41,096 bases of DNA from Rhodonellum psychrophilum GCM71 = DSM 17998 (GCF_000381545.1 NZ_KB906698.1:1-41096), one strand, 5' to 3'; shown: positions 8,316 to 17,309, counted from the stretch's first letter. Notes: a model not told the origin generated them from the sequence alone. A program made the numbers and translations.

Positions 8316-9403
8316 TTTATAAATAATTTTAAGTATGACTCAATAATACTATTTCTATTAAAATTTTTATTAGCTAAAATAAAGTTATTAATACCCATTT
8401 CGGACCTATTTATAATGTTACTATTTATAGCTTTTAATAACATTTTATTTATACTATTATGGCTATAAGAATCACATAGGAAACCATTTATGTCTTCTTT
8501 GATAAAAAAAGGAATATCGGAAATTTTTGAAGACAAAACGGGTAATCCCAATGCCATTGCCTCACAGATTGTATTTGGAAATCCTTCATAATGACTAAAT
8601 AAACCAACAAAATCGGCTTTATAATATTCAGCTTGAATATTATCTGTGACATCATTTAATTTAATAATTTCCTCCAAATTAAACTCTTTAATGAGTTTAA
8701 TTGAGTTTTGAAAATAATTACTGTTACCATTAACATTTTTATCACCAAACCAATTGATCTTTAATCTTCTTTTGTCCGATGATTTCATACTAGCAATTGC
8801 TAATATGAGACCATGTAAATTTTTAACATCTCTATAACTGGCAGCAATAACGATGTTAACAATTTCACTTTCAACATTATTAAGTTGAATTGGGTAAGTA
8901 GATAATCGAACAGAATTATAAATAACTTTACATTTTTTATGATTAATAAAGGGATTTATTTGAAAGACCAAATTTAAATTAGCCTTAGAATTTGCAACTA
9001 TATAATCTGCAAATAAATGAAAAAATCTATAAAATCTTAGTTTTTTATTTTTTAGTATTCCAGGATTTGCACTCCGTTCGCCTACGACCAATTTCCAGCT
9101 CCTGAAAGGAAAACCAGAAAGAGTAGCTATAAAATTTACTCCTTCCAAAAAAGAAAGCAATACATCAGGTTTGTAACTACGTATAAAATTTCTAATTAAA
9201 AAAATTCGTTTAAAATAATTAGCTTCAATAATAATTTTAACTGAAATACCAGCTTGCTCCAAATCAGACTTAAAAAAATTAATATCATGATACACTAAGA
9301 TACCTACCTCATTCCCACTTTCCTTAAAGCCAATAGCAAGTTCAATTAATTGCCGTTGAGCTCCTCCGGACCCAAGGCTATCGATAAAACACAATATTTT
9401 CAT
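8312..9403 (-). CDS. GT4 family glycosyltransferase
   Basis: This 363-residue glycosyltransferase starts MKILCFIDSLGSGGAQRQLI, where the SGGAQR motif is typical of GT4 enzymes. The C-terminal half has SHYEGFPNTICEAMALGLPV, a standard E-x7-E donor site. I chose the ATG at 9403 because it gives the conserved N-terminus and sits one base past the upstream stop (TAG at 9405-9407); a longer frame from a TTG at 9442 would add 13 unlikely residues. It belongs to the AT-rich block of coupled genes. It is expected to act at the cytoplasmic face of the inner membrane on the undecaprenyl-linked intermediate; specificity is unknown. Confidence 0.85.
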   Translation of the reverse strand: MKILCFIDSLGSGGAQRQLIELAIGFKESGNEVGILVYHDINFFKSDLEQAGISVKIIIEANYFKRIFLIRNFIRSYKPDVLLSFLEGVNFIATLSGFPFRSWKLVVGERSANPGILKNKKLRFYRFFHLFADYIVANSKANLNLVFQINPFINHKKCKVIYNSVRLSTYPIQLNNVESEIVNIVIAASYRDVKNLHGLILAIASMKSSDKRRLKINWFGDKNVNGNSNYFQNSIKLIKEFNLEEIIKLNDVTDNIQAEYYKADFVGLFSHYEGFPNTICEAMALGLPVLSSKISDIPFFIKEDINGFLCDSYSHNSINKMLLKAINSNIINRSEMGINNFILANKNFNRNSIIESYLKLFIN

Positions 9404-9404
9404 A

Positions 9405-9944
9405 CTAAAATAAAGATTGTTTTTTAATCCCTTTAAAATCAATCAATCTAAGAATTTCTTTTTTCCTTTCAATTCCTTTTAAACCTTTTGTATTAAAGTT
9501 ATTCTTTTCTAGCTTTTCTCGATATTGATTTAGATTACAAATAAATCTGGCTGGAATTCCAGCTACAACAGAATTTGAAGGTATAGATTTAGAAATAATT
9601 GAATTCGCTCCAATAACACAATTATCCCCAATAGTAACACCAGGTAGGATACTGACATTATTTCCAATATAAACATTATTTTTTATAATAATTTTCCCAA
9701 AAACATCAAATTTAGGAGATTCCTTTCGAAAAACCCATACACCACCATCATGATTTATAAATTTTACACCCTTAGTGACATTTACATTATTTCCAATTTC
9801 TATTAAATAGGGCTCACTCCCAAAATTATTAGACGCTATTCTACAATTGTCTCCAACCTTAACTCCAATTCTTTTAGCAAAAAGGATTGGATTTTTATAA
9901 AATAAATATAAATTATAGATCTGTAAAATTAATTTTTTAAACAT
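9405..9944 (-). CDS. Hexapeptide-repeat acyltransferase (capsule type)
   Basis: This 179-residue left-handed beta-helix acyltransferase resembles the maltose/galactoside O-acetyltransferase-like enzymes of capsule loci. Residues ~25-45 form the first coil (VKVGDNCRIAS). A histidine in the loop VKFINHDGGVWVFR is the likely general base, and strong hexapeptides follow (IKNNVYIGNNVSILPGVTIG, NCVIGANSIISKSIPSNSVVAGIPAR). The C-terminal ~45 residues are basic and helical. The ATG overlaps the end of wzy by 8 bp. It probably O-acetylates a sugar in the repeat unit. N-acetylation of the amino-dideoxyhexose is an alternative, because no typical FdtC is seen in the window. Confidence 0.8.
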   Translation of the reverse strand: MFKKLILQIYNLYLFYKNPILFAKRIGVKVGDNCRIASNNFGSEPYLIEIGNNVNVTKGVKFINHDGGVWVFRKESPKFDVFGKIIIKNNVYIGNNVSILPGVTIGDNCVIGANSIISKSIPSNSVVAGIPARFICNLNQYREKLEKNNFNTKGLKGIERKKEILRLIDFKGIKKQSLF

Positions 9945-11169
9945 TTAAATTTTCTTTAATATCTTTATTAATGTAATTAATAACAAGTGTGAAAATTAGT
10001 GCTGAATTAAAAACACGATCTTCAAAGAGATTACTTGTAGAAAATGAATATATTAAAATAATGACACCAAAACCAATATTAAGAAATGTCAGAGTTGGAG
10101 ATTTAAATTTAAAATAAAATTTTATACCATTGTAAAAAAATGATGCAATAAGATAGAGATATAATATAAAAGGAATTATCCCACTCTCCCCCCAGAAAAC
10201 AAAAAATGTATTATGAACAGCACTATTAATATATGGTAAAGATTTGAAATTACCTAAACCAATTCCTCCGATGGGATAATCAGCAATATAATTCCATCCT
10301 ATTTTGGCATAAGATGTCCTATCAGTAGTAGATTCTTGATTTATATCTCCACTAAATAATTGGCCTACTCCTTCTAATCTTTTTAATTGTCCTCTATCAA
10401 AATTAATATCTAGGTTTGTGGAAATATAAATAAAGGCACCGAAAGAAATTATAGAAATAAATAAATAGGTAGGGATGTTTTTCCTAACAGTAGTAATAAA
10501 TATCAAGAAATATAAAATTATTGAACAGATTATTGAAGCTTTTGAGAAAGTAACTATTGAAGCATAAGTAATAATAATAAGAAAAAAGAAAAACAAAATC
10601 TGAATAAATTTTCCATTTTTAAAATTACTTAAAAAAAATAAAATGAAAAGTATACTAAACGCACACAAACGGCCAGCTTCATTAGGATTTCCAAAAAAAC
10701 CAGATTGTCTATAGAAATAAGATTTTGGATTAAAGATATAATCTAAACCAAAAAATTTTAAGAGAATAATTGAAAGTGCGCTCGAAAAAAGTATCAAAGA
10801 AAATAGCAATAAAATTTTCCTTTCTCCGTATTGAAAAATTAGATAATAAATTCCCCCTGAAAATGAAATAAGTATAATTATTGTAGTTATTACATCTCTT
10901 ATAGATAACATTACCTTTTCTCCATAGTATTGAAATAATATTAAACTAATTAAACCTATAGATAAATATGTAATAAGAAGTAAAATCCACATACCACTTA
11001 TTTTTATTGATAATTTCAGTAGTTTATTTTTATACAGTAAAATTATTACTAAAGACAAAAGGACAAGAATAAATGGAGAAATAACAGAAATATTACCGGT
11101 TAGCGCAAAAAATATACCGTTAACATTAAAAATGAAAATAACCAATAAAAGAATAATTAAAAATATCAT
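9937..11169 (-). CDS. wzy: O-antigen polymerase/ligase family protein (Wzy)
   Basis: This is a 410-residue integral membrane protein with about eleven hydrophobic segments and a large periplasmic loop after residue ~250. The segment IADYPIGGIGLGNFKSLPYINSAVHNTF..WGESGIIPF matches the conserved H-N-x-F region of the O-antigen ligase/polymerase (Wzy_C) family. In a locus with a Wzx flippase and a Wzc co-polymerase, polymerisation of lipid-linked repeat units in the periplasm is the likely role. The ATG start lies one base past the upstream glycosyltransferase stop. The sequence is very AT-rich and low in similarity, as usual for Wzy, so assignment rests on topology, the loop motif and context. 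Confidence 0.85.
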   Translation of the reverse strand: MIFLIILLLVIFIFNVNGIFFALTGNISVISPFILVLLSLVIILLYKNKLLKLSIKISGMWILLLITYLSIGLISLILFQYYGEKVMLSIRDVITTIIILISFSGGIYYLIFQYGERKILLLFSLILFSSALSIILLKFFGLDYIFNPKSYFYRQSGFFGNPNEAGRLCAFSILFILFFLSNFKNGKFIQILFFFFLIIITYASIVTFSKASIICSIILYFLIFITTVRKNIPTYLFISIISFGAFIYISTNLDINFDRGQLKRLEGVGQLFSGDINQESTTDRTSYAKIGWNYIADYPIGGIGLGNFKSLPYINSAVHNTFFVFWGESGIIPFILYLYLIASFFYNGIKFYFKFKSPTLTFLNIGFGVIILIYSFSTSNLFEDRVFNSALIFTLVINYINKDIKENLNV

Positions 11170-11170
11170 A

Positions 11171-12322
11171 TTATATACTTTTCATGATTTTCTTAAAAAA
11201 ATAAAACTCTATCCCATTAATTTTACTCTTACTATATTCATTGTTTTCAATTTGCTCATCATACAAATTTTTATAAAAAATCAAAGAATTATTAATATTA
11301 AAATACTTATTAAAAATTGATTCTGATTTTCCAATCTTACCCGTTTGAATTTGATTGATTTGATTAACAATCTTTCTTAATTCAATTTCATATATTAAAT
11401 CTGGGATTTTCACTCTTTCAGAAAAGTTATAATAAAAAGCGGCATCAAAATTACTCTCATCAATAAAAATTGGAATATTTGAATTTGAACAAGGAGTTAA
11501 TACAGGTTTTCCATAAGCGAATCCTTCCATAGCTCCCCTTCCAGTACCGATTACAATATCAAATATTGGAATTAATTTAGAGGCATCTTTAATCAATTCA
11601 TTTTCAGACACTAAATATACGTTGTTTTTAATTGAAGCAAACTTTTTATAGATACTTAAATCTTCTATGGCACCAACAATATATAAATTTGATTTAACTT
11701 TCATAGAATTTAATATTTGAACAAGATTGACAGCTTTGTTCATTGTATCCTCATACTTCGAAGAAAATCTGTTAATTCTTAAAAAATTTATCCCATCATT
11801 TTTATCTATTTTTAGATTTTTTCTTAATTCTTTTAAATCAATTTTATGGGTAATTTCATTGATTCTATTGGGCATTAAGTAAGCAAGGCTTTTTGAATTT
11901 TTTCCGCAAAAATCATCATAGTTTTCAGAACTAAAAAATATAGTTGGGATTTTGAAATAATTAATCTGATTTGCTCCGCCACATTTTGTGTATAAAACTC
12001 TAAAATTAAAAAATATCCCTAAAATTTTTGAAAGGTTTAAAGAGGTCTGATCAAAACAATGAACTATTTCAGGCTTATTTTTTCTTATTTCGGAACAAAT
12101 TTTTAAAATGAAAAATAAGGAATTGGTTTTTACAAAAGCAAAATTTTTTATCCCTATCAGAACGGGTGATTTAACTTTACCAAAATTTAATATAAAAGAT
12201 TTTTGACTTATAACTTCATGTTTAATAAATGCCTCATATTGAACTTTAAGACTTCTAAAGTGTCCACCTAAACTTAAACTAGTCTGTGAAAAAATTAGAA
12301 AGCAAACTTTTTTTTCATTCAT
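11171..12322 (-). CDS. Divergent GT-B glycosyltransferase
   Basis: This 383-residue protein resembles GT4-type enzymes. The N-terminal part has FSQTSLSLGGHFRSLKVQYEA, and the C-terminal part has IVIGTGRGAMEGFAYGKPVLTPC, which corresponds to the donor-binding E-x7-E region but lacks the first acidic residue. There are no membrane segments or signal peptide. It sits between murB and wzy with 1-2 bp spacing, inside the string. It is likely the fourth transferase of the repeat unit. The loose motif makes the family call less sure than for its neighbours. Its place beside the MurB homologue makes it a candidate for transfer of the unusual lactyl sugar, but this is only inference. Confidence 0.7.
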   Translation of the reverse strand: MNEKKVCFLIFSQTSLSLGGHFRSLKVQYEAFIKHEVISQKSFILNFGKVKSPVLIGIKNFAFVKTNSLFFILKICSEIRKNKPEIVHCFDQTSLNLSKILGIFFNFRVLYTKCGGANQINYFKIPTIFFSSENYDDFCGKNSKSLAYLMPNRINEITHKIDLKELRKNLKIDKNDGINFLRINRFSSKYEDTMNKAVNLVQILNSMKVKSNLYIVGAIEDLSIYKKFASIKNNVYLVSENELIKDASKLIPIFDIVIGTGRGAMEGFAYGKPVLTPCSNSNIPIFIDESNFDAAFYYNFSERVKIPDLIYEIELRKIVNQINQIQTGKIGKSESIFNKYFNINNSLIFYKNLYDEQIENNEYSKSKINGIEFYFFKKIMKSI

Positions 12323-12324
12323 TT

Positions 12325-13182
12325 TTATATTATCCTTTGTTCAATTTCCAAATCAATTTTAAATTTCTCGAACACTCTATTTTTTACTTCATTTATAATT
12401 TGTAATATATCTTCACCTTTTGCATTGTTAAAATTAACTATAAACCCACCGTGTTTTTCTGAAATTTTTGCTCCTCCTATTGTAAATCCTTTTAAATTAA
12501 GCTCATCCATAATCGCGCCTACATAATACCCCGAAGGTCTTTTAAAAACACTACCTGCATTCGGAAAATCTTTCGGTTGCTTAGCCCATCGAGATTCCTT
12601 TATAGTATCCATTTTAATTCTTATTGATTCCTGATTACCTTGATTTAACTTTAACCATACTTTTAGAACAACTTTGTCCGTATTTCTTTGGAAGAAACTA
12701 TTCCGGTATTCAAAACCCATCTCCTCTTTTTTGATTTCCTTAACCGTCATGTCCACCAAATCGAGATATCGAACTTTTACCAAAACGTCCTTTATTTCTT
12801 CCCCGCTTGCCCCTGCGTTCATCACCACTGCTCCTCCCAAAGAACTTGGGATATCATAAAAAATCTCCAATCCGCTAAGACCATGTTTCAAAGCTATCTC
12901 ACTGATTTCCAGCATAGAAATACCGGCTTCTGCTTCAATCAAACCTGTTGCTTTATTCAGGTCTATACTATTGAAGTTCCCATTAAAGATCAAGAAACTC
13001 TGATCATAAAATTCTTTTGATAAAATGACATTGTGGCCACTTCCCAAAAGTACATAAGGGGTATTGGATCTATAAAAATCAATTACATCTTTTTCACTTT
13101 CAGGGAAATATGCAGTTTTACATTGAGCTTTTATCCTGTAAGAATTATAAAGCGTCAAATCAAAATCTAAAAAAACCTTCAT
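12325..13182 (-). CDS. murB: MurB homologue (UDP-enolpyruvyl-sugar reductase) in polysaccharide locus
   Basis: This 285-residue FAD-dependent reductase belongs to the MurB family, which reduces UDP-GlcNAc-enolpyruvate to UDP-MurNAc with NADPH. The FAD-binding blocks are VLLGSGHNVIL (44-54) and GLEIFYDIPSSLGGAVVMNAGA (104-125). Catalytic-type residues are kept: the arginine in YRNS (R160), the proton-donor serine in NAGSVFKRP (S211), and a C-terminal glutamate in LEIEQRII (E281). Length and the missing tyrosine loop fit type II MurB. The N-terminus is shorter than in most housekeeping MurB proteins and the end stops right after RII. It lies between wzx and a glycosyltransferase with 1-2 bp gaps, and a MurA homologue is two genes upstream. 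I infer a second MurAB route feeding a surface polysaccharide; a displaced housekeeping murB is the alternative. Confidence 0.85.
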   Translation of the reverse strand: MKVFLDFDLTLYNSYRIKAQCKTAYFPESEKDVIDFYRSNTPYVLLGSGHNVILSKEFYDQSFLIFNGNFNSIDLNKATGLIEAEAGISMLEISEIALKHGLSGLEIFYDIPSSLGGAVVMNAGASGEEIKDVLVKVRYLDLVDMTVKEIKKEEMGFEYRNSFFQRNTDKVVLKVWLKLNQGNQESIRIKMDTIKESRWAKQPKDFPNAGSVFKRPSGYYVGAIMDELNLKGFTIGGAKISEKHGGFIVNFNNAKGEDILQIINEVKNRVFEKFKIDLEIEQRII

Positions 13183-13183
13183 T

Positions 13184-14476
13184 CTAATATTTAATTTTTT
13201 TAATGATTTGTAAAATTGGGATAAAATCGGATTTCTTGTATTTCAATATACTTTTCACAGGAATTGCTGTTTCCATTGAATAGAAATGCAAAAATAAAAC
13301 AGCTGCTATGGAATAACTTATGGTAGAGGCCAAAGAGGCTCCATCCGCTCCATAATAGGGAATCCATAAAAAATTCAACCCAATATTGACAACCAAAGCT
13401 GGAGCCATGGCTTTTAAAGATACCCATGGTTTTCCTTTTCCTGCCAAATCCATATTCATCACTTTAAAAAAAGTCAAAAGAAGCACACCTGGCAGTAAAA
13501 TATTCAATACACTAATACTAGGAAAAAAGTCGGATCCAAATAAACCTACAATAATTAATTCAGAAAAAAGGAAAAGAAACAAAGAACCAACCGCAATTGC
13601 CAACAAGGATAGTCGCAATAGATGCGCTACTTTGTGGGAAAATTCTTTATCATTTTTTGAAACTGCACTTCTTGCAAAAACAATGGTACTTAAAAGCATT
13701 GGGATCTGCCAAAGGTATTGGATGATCGCTGATCCTTTAGAGTATATACCTGTTTCAAATGGAACACTTAGCTGATCTAAAAGTATAACATCAACTTTGT
13801 AATTTAGATTGATGATCAACAAAGAAAAAGCATAAACAAGTCCAAGGCTGATCATTTTGGCAACAATAGGTCTATTTACTTTAATACTAAATGCTGAAAT
13901 AAATTTATTCTTAAAAAGAAGGACCACAAAAATAAACAATGGTCCACCAATCATAGCCATCATGTATCCCGCCATATCCAGAGACAGTCCTAATACCAAG
14001 ATAATGGTAAGAAACAAAACAATTAAAGGCGGTATCCAGTTTATCTTGTTGAAGATACCGATTTCATTTTTTCCTAAAAAAATTCCCGAATTGTACGTGT
14101 TAAATAGGCTGAAAGGAATAGGTAATAAGGCCAACAGAACCAGCAAAAGGTTTTCTCCGGATTTGCTGAGGTAAAACATCAATAAAAAACAAATAATAAT
14201 ACTCAGAATAGAGCTGAATACCCAAATTTGTGTGATTGCAGTTTTTATTTCTTCCTCACCGTAGATTTTTTTTCCTAGAAAAAAAGCAGTAGACTGCCTA
14301 ATTCCCAGTGAGCCAATCGTCATAAAAAGAGAAGGATAAACCAACAGTGTAGCAATTATTCCATTTTTCTCAGGACCAAGACTTCTTGCAATGATGACCG
14401 ATGTAATAAGACTAAATGAAATTATTAAAATCTTGGAGATTCCAACTCCAAACACATCTGATAAAAATGATTTCAT
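13184..14476 (-). CDS. wzx: Oligosaccharide flippase Wzx
   Basis: This is a 430-residue polytopic membrane protein of the polysaccharide transporter (PST/MOP) family, expected to flip the undecaprenyl-linked repeat unit across the inner membrane. It has about 12-14 hydrophobic segments spread along the chain. The N-terminal block SKILIISFSLITSVIIARSLGPEKNGI is typical of the family (ARxLGxxxxG). Its ATG overlaps the stop of the upstream acetyltransferase (ATGA at 14473-14476), and murB follows after 1 bp. It is the only flippase in the window and pairs with Wzy at 9937-11169. The family call is firm; substrate is set only by context. Confidence 0.9.
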   Translation of the reverse strand: MKSFLSDVFGVGISKILIISFSLITSVIIARSLGPEKNGIIATLLVYPSLFMTIGSLGIRQSTAFFLGKKIYGEEEIKTAITQIWVFSSILSIIICFLLMFYLSKSGENLLLVLLALLPIPFSLFNTYNSGIFLGKNEIGIFNKINWIPPLIVLFLTIILVLGLSLDMAGYMMAMIGGPLFIFVVLLFKNKFISAFSIKVNRPIVAKMISLGLVYAFSLLIINLNYKVDVILLDQLSVPFETGIYSKGSAIIQYLWQIPMLLSTIVFARSAVSKNDKEFSHKVAHLLRLSLLAIAVGSLFLFLFSELIIVGLFGSDFFPSISVLNILLPGVLLLTFFKVMNMDLAGKGKPWVSLKAMAPALVVNIGLNFLWIPYYGADGASLASTISYSIAAVLFLHFYSMETAIPVKSILKYKKSDFIPILQIIKKIKY

Positions 14477-15015
14477 CCGAACTTTTGGATGATTTTACAG
14501 GGAATCCCAACGGCTACACAATCTGCTGGAACATCAATATTGACGACCGCATTTGCCCCAATAATCGCATTTTTCCCTATCGTTATTCCTCCTATTATTT
14601 TTGCTCCTGCGTATATTTTTACACCATCCTCAATTGTTGGGTAATTTTTAATTAAACCTTTTTTACCATGGCTGCCAAAAGTAACTTGTTGAAAAATCAT
14701 CACATTATCTTTTATAATTACTTTATCACCTATAACGATTCCCATAGGGTGAGGTAATCTTAGATTTTTTCCAATTGTGGCATTGTAGGAAAAATCACAA
14801 TTTCTTTTTACTATTAATCGAATTCTATAGTAATTTCCAATTTGCCTTGAAAGGAAAAAATTGCTTTTACTGAAATAATTCCCAATCCTATAATTCAAAA
14901 GGATCCTAAATCGTGGGCTATACAGATAATTTTTAAAAAATAACACTAATGAGAATTCCGAAGAAGAAGAAAGGTCATTTTTAATTTCATTCAGCGTTTT
15001 TACTAAAGAATTCAT
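14473..15015 (-). CDS. Serine O-acetyltransferase-like sugar acyltransferase
   Basis: This 180-residue protein has the CysE-like layout: a helical N-terminal part (1-70) followed by a left-handed beta-helix. Active-site histidines fit the SAT pattern: LPHPMGIVIG (H89) and TFGSHGKKG (H116). Hexapeptides follow (IEDGVKIYAGAKIIGGITIG, AIIGANAVV), then a typical VGIPCKII end. It lacks the longer N-terminal domain of true CysE and sits between murA and wzx, so it more likely acetylates a nucleotide sugar or the repeat unit than serine. It starts 6 bp past the murA stop and overlaps wzx by 4 bp. Which sugar is modified is unknown. Confidence 0.8.
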   Translation of the reverse strand: MNSLVKTLNEIKNDLSSSSEFSLVLFFKNYLYSPRFRILLNYRIGNYFSKSNFFLSRQIGNYYRIRLIVKRNCDFSYNATIGKNLRLPHPMGIVIGDKVIIKDNVMIFQQVTFGSHGKKGLIKNYPTIEDGVKIYAGAKIIGGITIGKNAIIGANAVVNIDVPADCVAVGIPCKIIQKFG

Positions 15016-15021
15016 CTTATT

Positions 15022-16269
15022 CTAAATGATCACTCCTAGATCTTTTAACTTTCTATTCAAATTTTCATAGCCACGCTGGATCTGCCATGAATTGGAAATG
15101 ATCGTCTCCCCTTCGGCTGTCATACCTGCAAGCAGAAGGGCAATACCAGCCCTTAAATCCAAAGCTTCAACCTCTGCCCCAATTAGAGGAGTTCCCCCAT
15201 CGATTACTAACATATCTCCCTCAACATGAAATTTCATACCCATTTTCGCCAGCTCATCAGCATATCCATATCTTCCCGGGAATCGCAAATCAACTATTTT
15301 TGATTCACCATTTGACATTGCTCCAAAAACCGCAAATAAGGGCTGCATATCAGAATTAATTCCTGGATAAGGTCCAGTACTGATCTCAATTGGATAAGCT
15401 TCCCCTCCCCTCACTATTAAACTATCCTCTCCTCGATAAAATTTCATTCCACTCTCTCTCAAATAAGTTAGTGGAACTTCTAAATGCTCAAAAGGAAAAT
15501 TCTGAATTTCAACATCACCTTTGGTAATTACTGAACCAATTGCCCATGTCAAGGCTTCCATATTGTCTGGGATTACACTATGCTTTACCCCATTGAGTTT
15601 TTTGACACCCTCAACTACAATACATTTTTGTCCATATACTTTGATTTTTGCACCCATTTTATTGAGCATATCAATAAGGTCCATAATTTCGGGACGTATA
15701 TGGGGATTCCAGATTGTTGTAGTTCCCTCAGCTAAACTTCCACAAATTATGGAATTTTCAGTTGCACCGGTAGAACGCATTGGTAAATGAATGTCATTGC
15801 CTTTAAGTCTCCCACTTTCAACCTTAGCGCACAAATAATCATCTTCCTCCCATACTCGTGCTCCCAAATTTTCCAAAAGCATGACATGGAGATCATATTT
15901 TCGCTCTCCTAATTTGCATCCGCCAGGTAAAGGAACTCTGCCCTCCCCAAATCGTGTAGTAAGCGCTCCTAAAACCAAAAGTGTATTTCGAATCGATCTA
16001 CCACCCCAGTTTAATTGGGTTACTGACTTACTATCAATCTCTTTAATGGTAACAGTATCTTCATTAATAGAAAAGGTTTTGCCTAGAACCTCTAACATTT
16101 CAATGTGTACCTGTACGTCAAGGAGACCATTTGGGAAATTATTTAAAAATAGGGTTTCATCAGTTAAAATAGAAGCCGCTAACAGACGTAAAGAACTATT
16201 TTTAGCACCACTTACTCTAACTACACCTTCTAATCTACTTTTCTGAACCTTTATAATGCTGTTTTCCAT
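15022..16269 (-). CDS. murA: MurA homologue (enolpyruvyl transferase) in polysaccharide locus
   Basis: This is a 415-residue enolpyruvyl transferase of the MurA/EPSP synthase fold. MurA moves enolpyruvate from PEP to the 3-OH of UDP-GlcNAc, the first step to UDP-MurNAc. Catalytic positions are intact: K23/N24 in SGAKNSS, C118 in RVPLPGGCKLGER (the fosfomycin-target cysteine) with R123, D307 in YPGINSDMQP, and R373 in DLRAG. The end IQRGYENLNRKLKDLG is standard. The N-terminus (IIKVQKSRLEGVVRVSGAKN) and several helices differ from Bacteroidota housekeeping MurA as I know it. It lies 26 bp after the TviC-like epimerase. With the MurB homologue nearby it probably makes a lactyl-ether UDP-sugar for the polysaccharide. 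The acceptor could be UDP-GlcNAc or a related UDP-HexNAc. Confidence 0.88.
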   Translation of the reverse strand: MENSIIKVQKSRLEGVVRVSGAKNSSLRLLAASILTDETLFLNNFPNGLLDVQVHIEMLEVLGKTFSINEDTVTIKEIDSKSVTQLNWGGRSIRNTLLVLGALTTRFGEGRVPLPGGCKLGERKYDLHVMLLENLGARVWEEDDYLCAKVESGRLKGNDIHLPMRSTGATENSIICGSLAEGTTTIWNPHIRPEIMDLIDMLNKMGAKIKVYGQKCIVVEGVKKLNGVKHSVIPDNMEALTWAIGSVITKGDVEIQNFPFEHLEVPLTYLRESGMKFYRGEDSLIVRGGEAYPIEISTGPYPGINSDMQPLFAVFGAMSNGESKIVDLRFPGRYGYADELAKMGMKFHVEGDMLVIDGGTPLIGAEVEALDLRAGIALLLAGMTAEGETIISNSWQIQRGYENLNRKLKDLGVII

Positions 16270-16295
16270 TAATTAAATAATTATTAAATCCTTGT

Positions 16296-17282
16296 TTACA
16301 AATTCTCCCAATACCATTTCACCGCTTCTTTCAAGCCGGCCTCAATTTTAAATTTGGGGTCGTAATTCAATCTTTCTTTCGCTTTCTCAATAGATGCCAA
16401 AGAATGGGGAATATCTCCCGCACGATTTGGGCCATGGTTTATGGATACATCACCTATCTTCCCATCATATTCCGAAAGGTAATCCTTCAATAACGTGGTC
16501 AATTCCAACAAATTAGTCCTGTCCCCTACTGCTGTATTGTAGACCTGATTTAAGGCCTCCTTATTTTCGGCCACCAAAGCCAGTAAATTCATTTGGATGA
16601 CATTGTCGATATAAGTGAAATCACGGGAATAGGTACCGTCTCCATTGATGACTGGGCTTTCGTAGTTCATCAATTGAATTACAAACTTGGGAATTACCGC
16701 GGCATAAGCACCATTTGGATCTTGTTTTCGCCCAAACACATTAAAATAACGCAGGCCAATGGTGTCCAAACCGTAAGCTTTTTGAAAAATATCTGCGTAA
16801 AGTTCGTTGACATACTTGGTAATGGCGTAAGGAGAAAGTGGTTTCCCAATTTCATCTTCCAGTTTTGGGAGTTTTACTGAATCACCATACGTAGAAGAAC
16901 TGGCAGCATAGACAAAGCGCTTCACTCCCGCATCTTTGGCAGCCGTAAGCATATTTAAAAAACCCGTAACATTTACCTCATTGGTCGTAATCGGGTCTTT
17001 GATCGATCGCGGAACCGATCCCAATGCTGCTTCGTGCAGGATATAGTCCTGGGATTCACAGGCCCTATTACAGGTTTCCAAATTGCGAATATCCCCTTCT
17101 ATCAAGTTGAAATTGGGATGATCTTTGATCGCTTCCAGGTTTTCTCTTCTTCCTGTGGAAAAATTATCCAAACAAGTTACCTTGGCCTTCAAATTCAACA
17201 GTTCCTCACAGAGATTGGATCCAATAAAACCTGCCCCACCCGTTACGAGGATTTTTGCATTTTCTAATTTAGTGAAATTCAT
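16296..17282 (-). CDS. tviC: UDP-HexNAc 4-epimerase, TviC/WbpP type
   Basis: This 328-residue extended short-chain dehydrogenase/reductase interconverts gluco- and galacto- forms of UDP-HexNAc or its uronic acid. The NAD-binding motif TGGAGFIGSN is at 14-23, the catalytic serine region AASSSTYG at 126-133, and the YxxxK pair at Y152/K156 (SPYAITKYV). LGSVPRSIKDPITTNEVNVTGFLN is characteristic of the WbpP/TviC group. The ATG lies 27 bp after the tviB stop. In Vi-antigen and P. aeruginosa O6 pathways the dehydrogenase/epimerase pair makes UDP-GalNAcA, so that product is the best guess here. Confidence 0.9.
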   Translation of the reverse strand: MNFTKLENAKILVTGGAGFIGSNLCEELLNLKAKVTCLDNFSTGRRENLEAIKDHPNFNLIEGDIRNLETCNRACESQDYILHEAALGSVPRSIKDPITTNEVNVTGFLNMLTAAKDAGVKRFVYAASSSTYGDSVKLPKLEDEIGKPLSPYAITKYVNELYADIFQKAYGLDTIGLRYFNVFGRKQDPNGAYAAVIPKFVIQLMNYESPVINGDGTYSRDFTYIDNVIQMNLLALVAENKEALNQVYNTAVGDRTNLLELTTLLKDYLSEYDGKIGDVSINHGPNRAGDIPHSLASIEKAKERLNYDPKFKIEAGLKEAVKWYWENL

Positions 17283-17309
17283 CTAATAGATTAATAGTAA
17301 AAATAAAAC

